DNA from: Bryobacterales bacterium
GTDB taxonomy: Bacteria; Acidobacteriota; Terriglobia; Bryobacterales; Bryobacteraceae
Direction: 5' to 3'
Assembly (NCBI GenBank): GCA_003487005.1
Contig: DNFG01000306.1
Span: forward strand, 1-14,913
Length of the DNA: 14,913 nucleotides
Position 1 is the stretch's first letter, and each line of letters opens with the position of its first letter. A program made the position numbers and the translations under genes. Below are positions 6,564 through 13,702 of this stretch, piece by piece. The notes beneath the pieces are model-generated. The model searched no databases, was not told the origin of the DNA, and saw only the letters and a list, made by a program, of their open reading frames with translations.

Positions 6564-9101
6564 CTACTCGTAGCGCAGGGAAGTCATCGGGTCAATCCGC
6601 AGTGCCCGGCGAGTGGGCGCCCATGCTGCCACGGCGACGCTGGCGGCGAGGAAGAGCAACACCGAGGCGAGACTCAGCGGGTCGGTGGGCGTGATGCCGG
6701 GTACCAGAAACATGGCCAGCGGTTTCGTGACAAAGTACGCCACGAAGAGGCCGATCGCGGAACCGGCCGCGACGAGCCACAGCGCTTCGCCGATCACCAT
6801 GCGGGCAATATCGAAGCGGGTGGCGCCAATCGCCATCCGGACGCCGATCTCGCGCGTCCGGCGAGAGACCGTAAACAGCATGGTTCCACAGAGGCCGACT
6901 CCCGCGAGCAGCAGCCCCAGAAGCCCCGTGGAGCCGAGTAGCGCGGCGCCGATCTGGCTGGGCAGAAAGGCCATTCCGATACTGGAATACAGCGTGGAGA
7001 CTTCAATCCCGGCGTTCGGGTCAATGTGCCGCAGCGCTTGTCTGACGGCGGCTAACTGAGCGACGGGGGGAGTAGCGGAGCGTAGCACGAGCTGAATCCG
7101 GGTGAAATCGGATTCGACTTCGGCGAAGGGAATATACAACTGTGGCTGCTGGTCTTCACCAATCGTCATTGTCTTGGTCCCCTCGACGACAGCGACGATG
7201 TGGCGGGAATCACTGCCCTGTCCACCCAGGTGGAAGATGGTTCCGACCGGGTTGCGCCCTCCGAGGTAGCGTTCGACGAAGGTGGTGTTGACAGCTACCA
7301 CCTTCACCTGGCCCCGGTCGGCGGGGGTGAAGTCGCGGCCCATGCGCAGGGGGATCTGCATCGCCTGGAAGTACCCCGGAGAAACGGCATTCCAGGCGTA
7401 CTGGACGCGCTGCCTGTCGCCATTGTCCGGAAACGAGATCTCTCCACCATGGCGGCTGCCGCCGGTGAAGGGCAGCAGGTGCGCCGCCGCGGCCACCTCG
7501 ACTCCGGGCAGCGATTCGAGCGCGGCGGTGGCACGTTCGGCGAAGAGAGTCACGGCCGCGGCATCCTTGTACTTCTCGCGAGGCAGATGAACGTCGGCGC
7601 GAACGGTCTGGCGGACGTCGAAACCAGGGCTCAGCGCGTTTGATTGCAGCAGGTTTCTGATGAAGAGAAACCCGGTGGCCAGGACCACCACCGAAATGGC
7701 AATCTGGCTTGCGACCAAGACGCGGCGCAAGTGGAAGCGGTTTTCGCGATGAAGCCTCGACGAGATGGAATCGCGGACCGACCGCCACGCAGGCAGAAGT
7801 CCGCAGGCCATCGTGGCGAAGACGGTCAGCAGCGCTGCATACATCAAGACCCGCCGGTCGGGCTCGATCTGGAGGCGAATGGGGAATGGCAGTGGCAATT
7901 GGATGCTTGCCAGCAGCAGTGCGGCAAGGTGCGCCAGCGCCAACCCGAGCGCCGTGCCTGCCGTGGAGAGCAGCAGGCTTTCCACAAGAAGTTGTTGCAT
8001 CAGCCGGGCGCGCCCGGCGCCGAGCGAGAGGCGGATGGCCAGTTCACGGCGGCGCGTGGAGGCGCGGGCCAGCAACAGACTCGCCACATTGAAGCACGCG
8101 ATGAGAAGCACGAGTCCGGCGGCAGCGAGGAGTGCCGCGAAAAAGACTCCGGCGGCCAGCATCTTTTTCCTTTGAGAGAACAAACTGCCGACAGTCTCCA
8201 TCTCGTGGTTGTTGGCGTCCCAGTGGCGCGAAGGCGGCGCGGCGTCGAGGTGGGCGCCGGCGGTGCGGTATGCCGCTTGCGCCTGCCCGAAAGTCATTCC
8301 GGGTTTCAGACGCGCGAACATGGCGAGGCGCGTGTCGGTCAGCGCTGCAAACGAAGGCACGTAGACATCGGGCGAGAAACCGAATCCAACGAGGGTCCGA
8401 TGGTTCTCCGGCAGCACGCCAATGATCGTGTAGACGCGCCCTTCCAGGGTCAGCGGCCGGCCGATCACTTCGGGATCCGCGTTGAACTGACGCCGCCAGA
8501 AGCCGTGGTTCAGGACGGCGACTTCATCCGGATCCGATGGCAGGTAGCCGCGCCCGTGCGCCACGGGAATGCCCAGCACCTGGAAATAGTTCTTTGACGT
8601 GACGAAGCCGAACGTGCGGCGCGTCTCAGTCCCGTTGTTCCAATTCAGGTGGACCTCTTCGTTGTGCCCTACGATGTCCGTGAATATGCCGCTCTCGCGC
8701 AGAAAGTCGATTGTGCGCGGTTCGGCGTGGCTGCCGCCGCCGATCCGAAGCGCCACGATGGAAGACCTGTCCCGCACGGACGGTTCGCTCATCAGCAACT
8801 GGACGCCGAGCGAGAACATGGTCGCATTCACACCGATTCCCAGCCCGAGCGAGAGCAGCGCGCCAAAGACCAGCGCCGGGCTGCGCCTCAGCGCCCGGGC
8901 TCCGTAAACGAAGTCACGCCACAGGTTCTCGATGAAGTTGAAGCGCCAGAGATCGAAGGCTTGCTCCTTCAACACCGCGGTGTTGCCGAGCCCGACCGGA
9001 TTGCCATGGCGCGCCGACAGCTCGCGATGAAACGCCAGTTCTGCTTCGAGGTCCCGTTCCAGGTGACGGCGGCGAAAGAGCTTGAGAAAGAGGCGGCGCA
9101 T
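6564..9101 (-). CDS. ADOP-type duplicated MacB/FtsX permease
   Basis: An 845-residue membrane protein. After an N-terminal cytoplasmic helix (residues 1-60, with HLERDLEAELAFHRE as in ADOP prefix regions) it carries two copies of a MacB periplasmic core plus FtsX permease unit. Membrane segments appear at about 77-99, 315-345, 371-400, 420-438, 461-482, 718-745, 770-790 and 808-827, that is two sets of four. The cytoplasmic loops TRRRELAIRLSLGAGRARL (349-367) and RRTREIGVRMAIGATRFDI (747-765) are the paired FtsX signatures. Acidobacterial duplicated orphan permeases usually lack an adjacent ATPase, and none is seen here. The substrate is unknown; related MacB proteins move peptides, antibiotics or lipoproteins. 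The ATG at 9099-9101 was chosen for GAGGA seven bases upstream and the MRRLFLKLFRRR start. The ten-base gap to the PadR gene indicates one operon. No frameshift is visible. Confidence 0.93.
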   Translation of the reverse strand: MRRLFLKLFRRRHLERDLEAELAFHRELSARHGNPVGLGNTAVLKEQAFDLWRFNFIENLWRDFVYGARALRRSPALVFGALLSLGLGIGVNATMFSLGVQLLMSEPSVRDRSSIVALRIGGGSHAEPRTIDFLRESGIFTDIVGHNEEVHLNWNNGTETRRTFGFVTSKNYFQVLGIPVAHGRGYLPSDPDEVAVLNHGFWRRQFNADPEVIGRPLTLEGRVYTIIGVLPENHRTLVGFGFSPDVYVPSFAALTDTRLAMFARLKPGMTFGQAQAAYRTAGAHLDAAPPSRHWDANNHEMETVGSLFSQRKKMLAAGVFFAALLAAAGLVLLIACFNVASLLLARASTRRRELAIRLSLGAGRARLMQQLLVESLLLSTAGTALGLALAHLAALLLASIQLPLPFPIRLQIEPDRRVLMYAALLTVFATMACGLLPAWRSVRDSISSRLHRENRFHLRRVLVASQIAISVVVLATGFLFIRNLLQSNALSPGFDVRQTVRADVHLPREKYKDAAAVTLFAERATAALESLPGVEVAAAAHLLPFTGGSRHGGEISFPDNGDRQRVQYAWNAVSPGYFQAMQIPLRMGRDFTPADRGQVKVVAVNTTFVERYLGGRNPVGTIFHLGGQGSDSRHIVAVVEGTKTMTIGEDQQPQLYIPFAEVESDFTRIQLVLRSATPPVAQLAAVRQALRHIDPNAGIEVSTLYSSIGMAFLPSQIGAALLGSTGLLGLLLAGVGLCGTMLFTVSRRTREIGVRMAIGATRFDIARMVIGEALWLVAAGSAIGLFVAYFVTKPLAMFLVPGITPTDPLSLASVLLFLAASVAVAAWAPTRRALRIDPMTSLRYE

Positions 9102-9108
9102 CGAAATG

Positions 9109-9113
9109 TCCTC
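9109..9113 (-). promoter_or_regulatory. Shine-Dalgarno site of the permease, overlapping the PadR stop
   Basis: GAGGA on the minus strand lies seven bases before the ATG at 9099-9101 and overlaps the TGA stop (9112-9114) of the regulator. Ribosomes ending on padR can therefore re-initiate, so the two products are probably made together. Confidence 0.65.
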
Positions 9114-9444
9114 AGTGCGCAAGGGCGCGGTGCACGGCGGCGGAGAGGCGGTCCCAGGTCTCATGCTGCTCGCCCGCGAGCTTCCGGCCCCGGCGCGTCA
9201 GGGCGTAGTACCTGGCTCTGCGGTTGTTGTCCGAGACGCCCCACCTGGACTTGATGGCCCCGTCCAATTCCAGCCGGTAGAGAGCCGGATAGAGTGATCC
9301 TTCCTCCACTTTGAGAACTTCGCCGGAACTGAGATGGATCGCCTGCGCGACGGCATAGCCGTGCATCTCGCCGCGCTGGAGAGCATGGAGAATGAGCAGG
9401 TCGAGCGTGCCCTGGAGCAGGTTGGGGGTAGCTGGTTTTGCCAT
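9112..9444 (-). CDS. PadR-family transcriptional regulator
   Basis: A 110-residue winged-helix DNA-binding protein of the short PadR type. It begins LLQGTLDLLILHALQRGEMHGYAVAQAI (9-36), the typical PadR helix 1 and 2, followed by EGSLYPALYRLELDGAIKSRW (48-68, recognition helix) and RARYYALTRRGRKLA (76-90, wing), with a short C-terminal dimerisation helix. Such proteins repress efflux or permease genes and often their own gene; here the target is likely the permease behind it and possibly the divergent M19-like gene. The ATG at 9442-9444 is preceded by AAGGGA eight bases upstream. The frame stays open far upstream, but that part is antisense to the M19-like gene and was dropped. A perfect TTGACA stands about 50 bases upstream. 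The ligand cannot be inferred. Confidence 0.94.
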   Translation of the reverse strand: MAKPATPNLLQGTLDLLILHALQRGEMHGYAVAQAIHLSSGEVLKVEEGSLYPALYRLELDGAIKSRWGVSDNNRRARYYALTRRGRKLAGEQHETWDRLSAAVHRALAH

Positions 9445-9472
9445 GGTTCGCTTCCCTTGAGCGTCTAGGGCA

Positions 9473-9501
9473 AGAGTGCCATTCGTCCCATAGATTGTCA
9501 A
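9473..9501 (-). promoter_or_regulatory. Candidate promoter of the padR-permease operon
   Basis: On the minus strand a perfect -35 hexamer TTGACA (9501-9496) is followed after 17 bases by CACTCT (9478-9473), a poor -10. The start of transcription would fall about 20 bases before the padR ATG, leaving room for its ribosome site. The -35 is strong and the -10 weak, as expected of a regulated promoter, but this is a prediction. Confidence 0.35.
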
Positions 9502-9512
9502 GGGGAGAGTTG

Positions 9513-9554
9513 GTAAGTTTACAGAGGTTATACATGGCCGGCTGCGCCTTGTAT
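9513..9554. promoter_or_regulatory. Palindromes in the padR/M19 divergent region, candidate operators
   Basis: Two symmetric elements lie between the divergent genes. GTAAGTTTAC (9513-9522) has perfect four-base arms around a two-base centre. ATACATGG (9530-9537) and CCTTGTAT (9547-9554) are inverted repeats matching at seven of eight positions across nine bases. PadR proteins bind such AT-rich dyads (for example ATGT-N8-ACAT types), so either could be its operator. Proximity and symmetry are the only evidence. Confidence 0.35.
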
Positions 9555-9567
9555 CATGTTGAGCATC

Positions 9568-10842
9568 ATGAATCGCCGTGAATTTGTCAGCAGTTCTTTC
9601 TCTCTGGCCGCGCCTTTGGGTTTGGCGGGGCAGACGGCGGGGGCGCCGAATGCCGAGATTGAGGCTTCGCGCCAGGCGGCGCTGGATTTGCTCAAGCCGA
9701 CTCAGGCGCAGTTGCAGCGGGGGTTGGAGTTGCACGCTTCGGCGACGGTGGTGGAGTCTTACGGATTCAGTCCGCGGTCGGCGGTGGACGGGGACGCGCT
9801 GCGGGCGGCGATGGAGGCGGGCGCCTCGGACGCCGAGTTGCAGGACTTGCGGGAGGAGATGACGATGACGCGCGCGGCGACGAATGCCGCGGAGCGGGAG
9901 GAGTATCTGAGCGCATGGCGGGCGGCGGGGGTGACGGCGATCCTGCAAAATGCGGGCGAGGAGGGGCAGGACCCGCTGAGGCTGATCAAGCGCCTGGCGC
10001 GGTTCACGTTCACGACGGATCAACTTCGCCCGCACGTGACGCGAGGCGTGAACGCGGCGGATATCGAGTCGGCGCGGGCGCGGAACGCGCACTGCCTGGT
10101 GATGACGGGCAACGGGGTGCCGCTGCCGCAGCGCTGGGACACGGTGCAGGAGGAACTCGGTTATGTGCGGCTGTTCCACCAACTGGGGATCCGGATGATG
10201 CATCTGACGTACAACCGGCGGAATATGCTGGGGGATGGCTGCGCGGAGGCGGCGAACGCGGGTCTATCGGATTTCGGGCGGGCGGCGATCGCGGAGATGA
10301 ACCGGGCGGGGGTGATTCTGGATGTGGCGCACTCGGGGTGGCAGTCGAGTCTGGAGGCGGCGCAGGCGTCGACGAAGCCGATGGTGGCGAGCCACTCGGT
10401 TTGCGGGGCGTTGAATCCGCACATCCGGTCGAAGCCGGACAACGTGATCCGGGCGATTGTGAACACGGGCGGATATATGGGCGTTTGCTGCATTCCGTCG
10501 TTTCTGGGCCGGTCGCACGATATCGTGGCGATGCTGGACCATATCGACTACATGGTGAAGCGGTTTGGCGCGGACCATGTCACGATCGGGACGGATATCG
10601 CGTACCAGTCACGGGCTTCGAACGCGGAGTACGCGAAAGTTCCGAAATCACAGCGGCGGCGGGCGCGATTTGACTATTTCTGGCCTCCGAACGCGCTGGC
10701 GGTGCCGTACAACCGGTCACTGGCGTGGACGAACTGGCCGCTGTTCACGGTGGGCATGGTCCAGCGGGGTCATTCGGACGAGGCGATCCGGAAGATCCTG
10801 GGGGGGAATGTGCTGCGGGTAATGCGCGCGGCGGCGGTTTAG
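9568..10842 (+). CDS. Exported M19 (renal dipeptidase-like) protein with an altered metal site
   Basis: A 424-residue protein with a twin-arginine leader (MNRREFVSSSFSLAAPLGLAG), so probably exported folded. The C-terminal two thirds match peptidase family M19: GIRMMHLTYNRRN (207-219), LDVAHSG (251-257, zinc ligand His255), ASHSVCGALNPHIR (274-287, His276), NTGGYMGV (299-306), HVTIGTDIAY (337-346, Asp343) and the closing LGGNVLRV. The N-terminal HxD zinc pair of active dipeptidases is not present: the matching segment reads LHASATVVESYGF (54-66), with Ser58 where Asp is expected. The bridging Glu of the EGG motif is replaced by MTGNG (179-183). It may bind one metal, use a different ligand set, or be non-catalytic. 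ATG 9568 was preferred over ATG 9556 because MNRREF is the usual leader start and GAG lies five bases upstream. The stop overlaps that of the convergent lipoprotein gene. Confidence 0.85.
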   Translation: MNRREFVSSSFSLAAPLGLAGQTAGAPNAEIEASRQAALDLLKPTQAQLQRGLELHASATVVESYGFSPRSAVDGDALRAAMEAGASDAELQDLREEMTMTRAATNAAEREEYLSAWRAAGVTAILQNAGEEGQDPLRLIKRLARFTFTTDQLRPHVTRGVNAADIESARARNAHCLVMTGNGVPLPQRWDTVQEELGYVRLFHQLGIRMMHLTYNRRNMLGDGCAEAANAGLSDFGRAAIAEMNRAGVILDVAHSGWQSSLEAAQASTKPMVASHSVCGALNPHIRSKPDNVIRAIVNTGGYMGVCCIPSFLGRSHDIVAMLDHIDYMVKRFGADHVTIGTDIAYQSRASNAEYAKVPKSQRRRARFDYFWPPNALAVPYNRSLAWTNWPLFTVGMVQRGHSDEAIRKILGGNVLRVMRAAAV

Positions 10843-11570
10843 TGCCAGCCGCCGGAGAGCGGGGGGAGTTCCCAGCTCAGGTCGGAGAATTCGACCTTGA
10901 GTTGGGCGGGGCCCCAGAAACGGGTCTGGGTGACGGATTCCATGGCCTTGATGTAGGCACGGCCGTCGCGGATTTCGTAATCGCGGGCGAATTCGACGTC
11001 CTTGAGGAAGACGGAGGGGGATTTGACGAGTTTGCCGGCTTCGCGGAGGGGGAGGCCGGTTTCGGCGTCGAGCCAGAGTTCACCCTTGAATAGGCCGACA
11101 CGCTTCTTGCGGGGGTTGAGTTCGTAAACGAGGACTTCGCGGCCATCGCGCATCTGCTGGCCACGGAACTTGAAGCGGTAGTTCTGGGGGGTGATGGCGA
11201 TATCCTGATTGGCTTCGCCGGCTTTTTCCATTTCGGTGGACATATAGCGGGCGATGACGTCCTTCTGGACGGTCCGGTCGCCTTCGCGATTGACGACATC
11301 GTATTGGACGACGCCATCGGGCATCACGGTTTTGCGAGCTTCGAGTTCGGCCTGTTTGCCCATGTTGGGGAGGCTGGCGACGAAGCGGGCGGCCATGGTG
11401 ACGCCGCGAGCCACATTGCGCTTGGAGACGTCGAAGTAGCGGACGAGCATCTGGTCGCCGGCGGGATTGCCCGAGTCGGGGAGTTCCGGCATGGACGCGG
11501 TCCGGCGGTGGGCGCAGCCTCCGCCAATCAGCGCGGCGAGCAGGATCACGGATAGGGCAAATGGTCTCAA
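10839..11570 (-). CDS. Putative lipoprotein with LolA/LppX-like fold, function unknown
   Basis: About 243 residues. A hydrophobic leader (RPFALSVILLAALIGGGC) ends in a Cys that fits a lipoprotein attachment site, although the three Gly before it make the lipobox atypical. The mature part has alternating strands reminiscent of outer-membrane lipoprotein sorting or LolA/RseB-like half barrels: YRFKFRGQQMRDGREVLVYELNPRKK, then LFKGELWLDAETGLPLREAGKLVKSP, and DGRAYIKAMES towards the end. That resemblance is a pattern judgement, not a proven family. The start is uncertain. The TTG at 11568-11570 gives a textbook signal peptide and has GGAG 11 bases upstream; a GTG at 11610-11612 would add 14 basic residues but has no ribosome site. 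It converges on the M19-like gene and shares its stop region. It may act in the periplasm or envelope; the partner is unknown. Confidence 0.7.
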   Translation of the reverse strand: MRPFALSVILLAALIGGGCAHRRTASMPELPDSGNPAGDQMLVRYFDVSKRNVARGVTMAARFVASLPNMGKQAELEARKTVMPDGVVQYDVVNREGDRTVQKDVIARYMSTEMEKAGEANQDIAITPQNYRFKFRGQQMRDGREVLVYELNPRKKRVGLFKGELWLDAETGLPLREAGKLVKSPSVFLKDVEFARDYEIRDGRAYIKAMESVTQTRFWGPAQLKVEFSDLSWELPPLSGGWH

Positions 11571-11644
11571 GATCAGGCGAACTCCAAGGTGGTCTCTTCT
11601 ATCTAGACGCACTCAACGGGCGAAAGGGTTCCTGTCGTCCGAGC

Positions 11645-11650
11645 TACTAT
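11645..11650 (+). promoter_or_regulatory. Candidate -10 for a leaderless thioesterase message
   Basis: TACTAT lies seven bases before the ATG at 11658. No Shine-Dalgarno sequence stands between them, so transcription starting at the usual distance would begin at or next to the ATG. No good -35 was found at 16-18 bases upstream, so the call is tentative. Confidence 0.25.
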
Positions 11651-11657
11651 TAAGTTT

Positions 11658-12053
11658 ATGCAACAGATTCCGCCTGGCACAAGCGGCGAGCACCGGATTC
11701 TGGTCACCCCGGAGGTCGCATTTGACTTCCTGGGGAGTGAAGATGCGCGGGTTTTGTCGACGCCCCACCTGATTGGGCTACTGGAAATGACGGCGCGGAA
11801 CACGATTCAGCCGCTGCTGGACGCCGGGGAGGGGAGTGTGGGGACGGAAGTGCACGTGCGGCATCTGGGGGCGGTGCCGATGGGGTTGAGCGTGGTTTTC
11901 CGGGCGGTGGTGACAGGGGTTGAGGGGCGGCGAGTCCGGTTTGCGGTGGAGGCGTTTGACGAGACCGGGAAGGTCGCGGAGGGCAGCCACGAGCGATTTG
12001 TGATCTCGATAGACCGGTTTCGCGGCCGTCTGGCGGCGAAGAGAGAGAGTTGA
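11658..12053 (+). CDS. FlK-like hotdog-fold acyl-CoA thioesterase
   Basis: A 131-residue single hotdog domain resembling the fluoroacetyl-CoA thioesterase FlK and its many uncharacterised relatives. The family pattern is clear: FLGSEDARVLSTPHLIGLLEMTA (24-46), GEGSVGTEVHVRHLGAVPMG (57-76), VRFAVEAFDETGKVAEGSHERFVI (94-117). The FlK catalytic residues Thr42, Glu50 and His76 have counterparts Thr35, Glu43 and His69 with identical spacing (8 and 26 residues), so catalysis on a short acyl-CoA is plausible. Nothing in the window suggests fluoroacetate; most FlK-like proteins have other, unknown acyl-CoA substrates. The ATG has no ribosome site and may be leaderless. The stop is followed after 9 bases by the M28 peptidase start, so the two may be co-transcribed although their functions look unrelated. 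Confidence 0.85.
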   Translation: MQQIPPGTSGEHRILVTPEVAFDFLGSEDARVLSTPHLIGLLEMTARNTIQPLLDAGEGSVGTEVHVRHLGAVPMGLSVVFRAVVTGVEGRRVRFAVEAFDETGKVAEGSHERFVISIDRFRGRLAAKRES

Positions 12054-12062
12054 AATCATTCC

Positions 12063-13631
12063 ATGTACTTGAAAACGCTGGTCCTGCTTGTTGCCGCCGC
12101 GTTGGCGGCGTCCGCCCAGATGGACAAGATCGAGGCGGAGCGGATCCGGGCGCACGTCCGGTTCCTGTCCGACGACCTTCTGGAGGGGCGGGCCCCCGGG
12201 ACGCGGGGTGACGCCCTGGCAGCACGCTACATCGCCGCGCAGATGGCGGCGGCGGGGTTGACGGGCGGAGCGGAGGACGGCTCGTTTTTTCAACGGGTTC
12301 CGTTGATGCGGGTGGAGGCGTTGGGGTCTCCGTCGCTGACGTTTGAGGGGTCTGGGGGACCGGTGGCGCTGGAATGGCTGGAGGAGTTTGCCGGACATTC
12401 GCAATTGCAGCGGGAGGCGGTGAATCTGGAGGCGGAACTGGTGTTCGTGGGGCACGGAATCCGGGCTCCGGAGTACAAATGGGACGATTATGCGGGGGTG
12501 GATGTGCGGGGGAAGGTGGTGGTTCTGTTCACGAATGAGCCGCCGTCGAAGGATCCGAAGTTCTTTGGGGGGCCCGCGCTAACGTACTATGGCCGCTGGA
12601 CTTACAAGTACGAGGAGGCGCTGCGCCAGGGGGCGGCGGGGGTGCTGATCGTGCACACGGACGCGACGGCGGGTTACGGGTATCACGTGGTGAAGGCGAA
12701 CGGGCGGCCTCAGCCGCAAGTGGGCCGGGCCGGGGAGGCGCCAGCGCTCGGGTTTGCGGGGTGGATCACGCAGGCGGCGGGCGAAAAGCTGTTCAAGCTG
12801 TCGGGAAACAGCGTGGAAAGCATGTTGAAGCGGGCGGATACGCGGGGTTTCCGGGCGGTTCCGCTGAATGTGCGCGCGCGGCTGTCGATGAAGTACAAAG
12901 TGACCGAGATGGAGACGTACAACGTGGTGGGCAAAGTGGCGGGCAATGGGGCGGCGGATGAAGCGGTGGTGTTCTCGGCGCACCTGGACCATCTGGGGGT
13001 CGGGGATCCGGTGAATGGCGACGCGATTTACAATGGCGCGCTGGACAACGCGACGGGTTGCGCGCTGCTGATTGAGATCGGGAGGGCGTGGGCGCAGATG
13101 GAGCCGAAGCCGAGGCGGTCGGCGCTGTTCGTGGCGGTGACGGCGGAGGAGAGCGGGTTGCTGGGTTCGGAGTATTTCGCGCGGAACCCGGTGATGCCGG
13201 CGGCGAAGATTGCGGCGGCGTACAATTTCGACACGTTCAGCCCGTTGGGGCGGGTTCGCGACGCGGTGTTGAACGGGGCGGAGCGGTTGCCGGTTTACAA
13301 GTTGATTCAGGGGGTGGCGGAGCGGCATCAACTGACGCTGAAGCCGGACCCGCGGCCGGAGCAGGGGTCGTACTTCCGGAGCGACCATTTTTCGTTCGCG
13401 AAAGTGGGGATTCCGGCGGTGTCGGTGGGCATGGGCGGCGACCGGATTGCGCCGCTGACGCCGGCGCTGGAGGCGGTGGCGAAGCGGTTGCAGGGGGTGT
13501 ATCACACGCCGGCGGACGAGTACACGGAGGACTGGGATTTCTCCGGGATGGAGCAGTTCGGGCGGTTCGGGTTCGCGCTTGGTCTGGAAACGGCGAACCT
13601 GCCGGCGTTGCCGGCGCGGATTCAGCCGTAG
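12063..13631 (+). CDS. Secreted M28-family zinc metallopeptidase with PA domain
   Basis: A 522-residue exported enzyme. A signal peptide covers about residues 1-18 (hydrophobic core LKTLVLLVAAALAASA, likely cut after Ala18). A protease-associated (PA) domain is inserted at roughly 120-250 (AELVFVGHGIRAPEYKWDDYAGVDVRGKVVV), and the M28 peptidase core follows. The two-zinc site is complete: SAHLDH (His307, Asp309), ALDNATG (bridging Asp328), AEESGLLGS (catalytic Glu362, ligand Glu363), YNFDTF (Asp390) and YHTPADEY (His481). Such enzymes are aminopeptidases or carboxypeptidases that release amino acids outside the cytoplasm. A loose GAGAGAG lies about 14 bases before the ATG, and the ATG is 9 bases after the thioesterase stop. 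Length and motifs are normal and the enzyme looks active. Exact specificity is not predictable. Confidence 0.94.
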   Translation: MYLKTLVLLVAAALAASAQMDKIEAERIRAHVRFLSDDLLEGRAPGTRGDALAARYIAAQMAAAGLTGGAEDGSFFQRVPLMRVEALGSPSLTFEGSGGPVALEWLEEFAGHSQLQREAVNLEAELVFVGHGIRAPEYKWDDYAGVDVRGKVVVLFTNEPPSKDPKFFGGPALTYYGRWTYKYEEALRQGAAGVLIVHTDATAGYGYHVVKANGRPQPQVGRAGEAPALGFAGWITQAAGEKLFKLSGNSVESMLKRADTRGFRAVPLNVRARLSMKYKVTEMETYNVVGKVAGNGAADEAVVFSAHLDHLGVGDPVNGDAIYNGALDNATGCALLIEIGRAWAQMEPKPRRSALFVAVTAEESGLLGSEYFARNPVMPAAKIAAAYNFDTFSPLGRVRDAVLNGAERLPVYKLIQGVAERHQLTLKPDPRPEQGSYFRSDHFSFAKVGIPAVSVGMGGDRIAPLTPALEAVAKRLQGVYHTPADEYTEDWDFSGMEQFGRFGFALGLETANLPALPARIQP

Positions 13632-13702
13632 TCATAACAAAACAGTTCCGGATAGCTTTCTCCGCTAGCTTGCGATATGGATAATGCAGGAGGCACGACG
13701 CC
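13632..13702 (+). promoter_or_regulatory. Gap before fhs with possible -10 and strong ribosome site
   Basis: These 71 bases lie between the M28 stop and fhs. GATAAT at 13680-13685 resembles a -10 element, but no convincing -35 stands 16-18 bases upstream. AGGAGG at 13688-13693, nine bases before the ATG, is a near-perfect Shine-Dalgarno sequence. No good terminator hairpin for the M28 gene was found, so read-through into fhs cannot be excluded. Confidence 0.4.

Noticed and set aside
7644..8597. A 317-codon + strand open frame opposite the permease
   Set aside because: It has Gln/Arg/Glu-rich shadow composition, no ribosome site, and is fully covered by the permease with its paired FtsX motifs.
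9445..10203. Upstream extension of the padR frame to give a 363-residue protein
   Set aside because: The added part is Arg/His/Pro-rich antisense of the M19-like gene; PadR homology begins exactly at the ATG at 9444.
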